This document shows, one piece after another, positions 61,901 through 64,000 of a DNA stretch of 64,000 nucleotides. A program made the translations under genes and the position numbers. The stretch's first letter is position 1, and every line of letters begins with the position of its first letter. A model generated the notes under the pieces. The model saw only the letters and a list, made by a program, of their open reading frames with translations. It made no database searches and was not told where the DNA came from. Source of the DNA: PALSA-1296 sp038210275 (lineage in GTDB: Bacteria; Bacteroidota; Ignavibacteria; Palsa-1295); contig JBBQWV010000005.1 in NCBI GenBank assembly GCA_038210275.1, positions 124,001 through 188,000 on the forward strand. Reading direction: 5' to 3'.

Positions 61901-63643
61901 ACAGGGCAGAGTACTGCGAATGATGCATTGAACGCATTGCTTCCATCTCAATCAGGAAATGCAAATTCAATTTTGCAAACCGATGGTACGAATGCAAGTT
62001 GGGTATCTATACCTTCTTCACCTATTACATCTGTGTTCGGTAGAACAGGAGTTGTCGTTGCAGCTGCGAATGATTATGGTTTTTCACAAATTTCAGGTTC
62101 TGCAACTGCATCGCAACTTCCAAATTTAGAAAACTTAAATGGAATTCTTGATGCAGCACATGGGGGAATAGGTGCGAATACATCTTCTGCGGCAAACGGA
62201 AGCATTCTCTATATGAGCGCAGGAGTATGGACAGTTCTTGCTCCTGATGCGAATACGAAAGTGCTGACATTAAGCGGTGGCTTGCCATCATGGGCATCAC
62301 CGACTACCGGAACAGTAACAAGTCTTGACGGAACAGGCACGAATGGAATCACCATCTCCGGCGGACCGGTTACTTCGAGCGGTACGCTTAGCGTCGGAAT
62401 TTCAACGAACGGCATTGCGCTTGACCGCATTGCGCAGATCAGCTTGAATACTCTTCTCGGTAATATCAGCGGCTCACCGGGAAATATCACGGCACTTTCG
62501 ACTTCGCAAGTAAAGACGATGCTCTCATTGAATAATGTCGAGAATACTGCGCTATCCACTTGGGCAGGCTCGGCAAATATTACCACGCTCGGCACGATCA
62601 CCTCAGGCACTTGGAATGGCACCCTGATCGCTCCGACAAAAGGCGGCACCGGACTAACGACATATACTCTCGGTGATCTTCTCTATGGAAGCGGATCGAA
62701 TACTCTTGCAGTGCTTGGCGGAAATATTTCTTCAACAAAAAAATTCTTAACGCAAACAGGCAACGGCACAATTTCTGCAATACCGTCATGGGCAACGATT
62801 GCAGCATCTGATATTCCGGTGATGGTTGCTTCCGGCGCCTCGCATGCTGCCGGTGCTGTTCCTGATCCGGGTTCGTCGGCAGGCACAACCAAATTTCTGC
62901 GCGAAGATGGCACGTGGCAAGTCCCATCCGGTGGCAGCGGCGGCGGAATGAATTACGATGTAACAACATCTCAGGCAACGATCACCACATCAACCGATTA
63001 TCTTTTTAATGTTGCCTACTCCGGCAGTGCAGCCGCAGCGAATGCAGCAGGCGCAATTATTAACTCGGTAGCATCAGGAGCAAATAACAGCGGCACTGCC
63101 TTAACGATCACCGCCGATGGCGGCAGCACATCGCTCAATAAAGGAATCGTCATCACCGGCGGTAATACTTCCGGCACAAATATTTCCTCGACAGGCATCG
63201 TAGTAACAGCGAACGCAACCGGAACGGGAACATCGAAAGGATTAGATATCACCTGCGTCGGCGGCACGAACAGAGTCGGCTTAGTCCTAACCGACGGTCA
63301 TCTGCAATCGAAACAAACGACGACAGTGACAGCCGCAAAACAAGCAGGTGCCGGAAGCACTGCAACTGTAACAACGACAGGTTGTACCGATATTGCCGGG
63401 AAACTTTTACTCACTACAAAAGGTACAGGTCGGGTAGTTGGAGCACAAGTGAAGGTAACATTTAATAAACCATTTGCCACTGCTCCGATCGTTGTAGTAA
63501 CACCTGGCGCTTTTGTGACCTTTGTTAACGGGCCATATATATCATCTGTCACAACTACCGATTTTACAATTGCTTTTGCAACTGCTCCCGGTGGTGATGG
63601 CGAAGATCAAATCTTCTATTATCATGTGATAGAAACGCAGTAA
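58988..63643 (+). CDS. Giant exported repeat protein resembling phage tail-fibre modules
   Basis: A 1551-residue protein from ATG 58988 with a signal peptide MKIISIFVALLCLSNISYAQ; a TTG 14 codons upstream is unlikely. Residues 126 to about 1063 hold eleven units of 89 residues, each with VFGRTGIIISA, NDYSFSQISGSA, ASQLPNLQNLNGILDIAHGG then TGQ and KFLQTDGSNTSWV. The following stretch (LNNVENTALSTWAGSANITT, TLGTITSGTWNGTLI, GGTGLTTYTLGDLLYGSGS, PDPGSSAGTTKFLREDGTWQ) is typical of phage tail fibres. The last 100 residues are a separate beta-rich domain ending FYYHVIETQ. No T9SS sorting domain and no phage genes nearby. Probably an adhesive surface fibre; function unproven. Confidence 0.8.
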   Translation: MKIISIFVALLCLSNISYAQHLIQIDDGFGSTLLLAPPAGLSSGVHILTFPTPPTVPMPAGFISAGSVSGQLAIWDNALMAWMPVNSNAALNALLPSQGGNAGRVLFTDGTNTGWTAISAGGAISVFGRTGIVTPQTGDYNFTQIAGSASPTQLPNLQNMNGVLDIAQGGTGQSTPNSALNAFLPGQSGNANKVLQTDGINTNWVLQASAPVASVFGRIGAVVATTGDYNFSQISGSATASQLPNLQNLNGILDIAHGGTGQITANASLNALLPTQTSNATKFLQTDGTNTSWVAIPGSPITSVFGRTGIIISATNDYSFSQISGSAVASQLPNLQNLNGILDIAHGGTGQITANASLNALLPTQTSNATKFLQTDGSNTSWVAIPASPITSVFGRTGIIISASNDYSFSQISGSATASQLPNLQNMNGLLDIAHGGTGQITSNASLNGLLPTQTGNGTKFLQTDGSNTSWVAIPASPITSVFGRTGVIISASNDYSFSQISGSAIASQLPSLENLNGLLDIGHGGTGQITANASLNALLPSQTSSAAKFLQTDGSNTSWVGIPASSITSVFGRTGIIVSASNDYSFSQISGAATASQLPNLQNMNGLLDIAHGGTGQITANASLNALLPTQTSSATKFLQTDGSNTNWVGIPASPITSVFGRTGIIISASNDYSFAQISGSAVASQLPNLQNLNGILDIAHGGTGQITANASLNALLPAQTSSATKFLQTDGSNTSWVAIPASSITSVFGRTGIIVSASNDYSFAQISGSATASQLPNLENLNGLLDIAHGGTGQSSGDAALNALLPSQSGNANRVLQSNGSSTQWIDILSAPVTSVFGRTGIITSATNDYNFSQISGSAVASQLPNLENLNGLLDIAHGGTGQNTANDALNALLPSQSGNANSILQTDGTNATWVTISAGGVTSVFGRTGSITAQNNDYSFAQISGSATASQLPNLENLNGLLDIAHGGTGQSTANDALNALLPSQSGNANSILQTDGTNASWVSIPSSPITSVFGRTGVVVAAANDYGFSQISGSATASQLPNLENLNGILDAAHGGIGANTSSAANGSILYMSAGVWTVLAPDANTKVLTLSGGLPSWASPTTGTVTSLDGTGTNGITISGGPVTSSGTLSVGISTNGIALDRIAQISLNTLLGNISGSPGNITALSTSQVKTMLSLNNVENTALSTWAGSANITTLGTITSGTWNGTLIAPTKGGTGLTTYTLGDLLYGSGSNTLAVLGGNISSTKKFLTQTGNGTISAIPSWATIAASDIPVMVASGASHAAGAVPDPGSSAGTTKFLREDGTWQVPSGGSGGGMNYDVTTSQATITTSTDYLFNVAYSGSAAAANAAGAIINSVASGANNSGTALTITADGGSTSLNKGIVITGGNTSGTNISSTGIVVTANATGTGTSKGLDITCVGGTNRVGLVLTDGHLQSKQTTTVTAAKQAGAGSTATVTTTGCTDIAGKLLLTTKGTGRVVGAQVKVTFNKPFATAPIVVVTPGAFVTFVNGPYISSVTTTDFTIAFATAPGGDGEDQIFYYHVIETQ
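59363..62176 (+). repeat. Eleven units at exact 267-bp spacing
   Basis: Units begin (Val of VFGR[TI]G) at 59363, 59630, 59897, 60164, 60431, 60698, 60965, 61232, 61499, 61766 and 62033, an exact 267-base period; the last unit is partial. Units 3-8 are closest in DNA sequence. The first two and the last three differ more, and the change from LQNLNG to LENLNG marks later units. Confidence 0.9.
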
Positions 63644-63694
63644 GCGACAATCCCCTTTTTGTCTGAACCTGGATTTGGGGCGATAAGCCCGTTT

Positions 63695-63770
63695 AAGTCA
63701 AAAGTCAAAACTTTAAAGTTAAAAGAAATACCACTCTTCATTTTGACTTTAAAGTTTTGAATTTTGACTT
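63695..63770. repeat. Large hairpin made of the AGTCAAAA repeat
   Basis: The left arm AAGTCAAAAGTCAAAACTTT... (63695-63725) pairs with ...AAAGTTTTGAATTTTGACTT (63740-63770), loop of 14 bases. It follows the repeat-protein gene by about 50 bases and may help terminate its transcript, although no U run follows. Confidence 0.55.
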
Positions 63771-63811
63771 CTAATCCGCCAATCCCCTTTCAGCCTTTTC
63801 CGAAAGTTGCC

Positions 63812-63974
63812 CTGTAACTTCTTATAATTCATCAACATCGCTCTGCACACAGCGATAATTTAATAGCTTGCAGTAAAACAAAACTCTTGACTGCCCGACC
63901 CCCTGAAACCCGACACCAATTTCCCGGGTGAGCGACTGTAACTCCATATAATTCATGTATATCGTTGTGCACAT
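63812..63974 (+). repeat. Two copies of a 39-base CTGTAACT...TGCACA element
   Basis: 63812-63850 and 63936-63974 align without gaps at 31 of 39 positions. The invariant parts are CTGTAACT, TATAATTCAT, ATCG and TGCACA. A shorter, diverged version seems present at about 42190-42210 (CTGTAAATTTTATG). Confidence 0.55.
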
Positions 63975-64000
63975 TTTCACTTTTCCCCTTCCTTTTTTTT

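Larger units (their letters stand above)
63644..64000. other. 357-bp terminal non-coding region with composite repeats
   Basis: Contains a 31-base inverted repeat (63695-63725 with 63740-63770, three mismatches) built from the AGTCAAAAGTCAAAAC repeat also seen at 42089, and two copies (63812-63850, 63936-63974) of a 39-base element starting CTGTAACT and containing TATAATTCAT and ATCG.T.TGCACA. No gene is seen up to the right edge. Confidence 0.55.

Noticed and set aside
58988..63643. Prophage remnant
   Set aside because: Only the tail-fibre-like protein is present; it has a Sec signal peptide and its own promoter, and no capsid, terminase, lysis or integrase gene lies nearby. The right edge at 64 kb limits this judgement.

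Overview
The window looks like a chromosomal segment from a member of the Bacteroidota/Chlorobiota superphylum. A Kapabacteria- or Ignavibacteria-like lineage is my best guess, made from gene content and not from a marker-gene tree. Three things point there. At least five secreted proteins end in a type IX secretion (T9SS) C-terminal sorting domain of the 'YPNP...G.Y' kind. Several genes have Bacteroidota-type promoters (TTG, 19-23 bases, TAnnTTTG). Many starts lack a strong Shine-Dalgarno sequence. Base composition appears moderate to AT-rich throughout. I see no rRNA, tRNA, CRISPR array, IS transposase or prophage block.

Layout. 1-0.3 kb: 5' end of a branched-chain 2-oxoacid dehydrogenase E1 gene. 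0.5-7.7 kb: a lipoprotein and a complete phosphate-uptake locus (OprP-like porin, pstS, pstC, pstA, pstB, phoU). 7.7-11.6 kb: a long non-coding leader and a large T9SS surface protein. 11.9-15.8 kb: short-chain dehydrogenase, urocanate hydratase and an M28 peptidase lipoprotein. 15.8-22.6 kb: a zincin-like protein paired with an Asp/Asn beta-hydroxylase-like protein, a polytopic membrane protein, a Xer recombinase, a PgpH-type HD phosphohydrolase and a TlpA-like thioredoxin. 22.8-30.5 kb: two ECF sigma modules, each followed by a single-pass membrane protein and an exported protein, with a SirB1-family protein and a T9SS protein between them. 30.6-35.9 kb: cysteine desulfurase facing a five-gene operon (YbdK-like ligase, SurA-N protein, nusB, prmA, ppx/gppA). 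36-42 kb: two T9SS proteins, an ATP-grasp protein, an exported protein and secG. 42.4-51.4 kb: acetyl-CoA synthetase, DinB-like, LysE-like, lptE, a sigma-54 activator, an M1 peptidase, small conserved proteins, a PhnP-like hydrolase and rpsT. 51.4-53.2 kb: a hairpin-repeat region bracketing an NmrA-like gene. 53.2-58.5 kb: a TPR/DUF6702-like/HupE operon, small envelope proteins, a frameshifted SRPBCC gene and an AAA-DUF4143 ATPase. 59-63.6 kb: a 1551-residue exported protein built of eleven units set 267 bp apart and resembling phage tail-fibre modules.

How the parts work together. The phosphate locus forms one route: outer-membrane porin, periplasmic PstS, PstCAB pump and PhoU. The two ECF modules look like envelope-sensing units. 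LptE, SecG, the SurA-like protein and the T9SS cargo all serve the envelope.

The most unusual content is non-coding: (i) a family of 45- and 53-bp palindromic hairpins whose arms change together and whose A-B block recurs inverted on the other side of one gene; (ii) five copies or half copies of a terminal-inverted-repeat element (GTCATTGCGAG...CTCGCAATGAC); (iii) a 48-nt conserved element downstream of near-identical promoters at two loci 20 kb apart; (iv) a composite intergenic repeat near 42.1 and 63.7 kb. Unusual coding features are a PstC with a roughly 175-residue charged periplasmic insert, a T9SS gene whose only well-placed start codon is ATA, and the tail-fibre-like exported protein.
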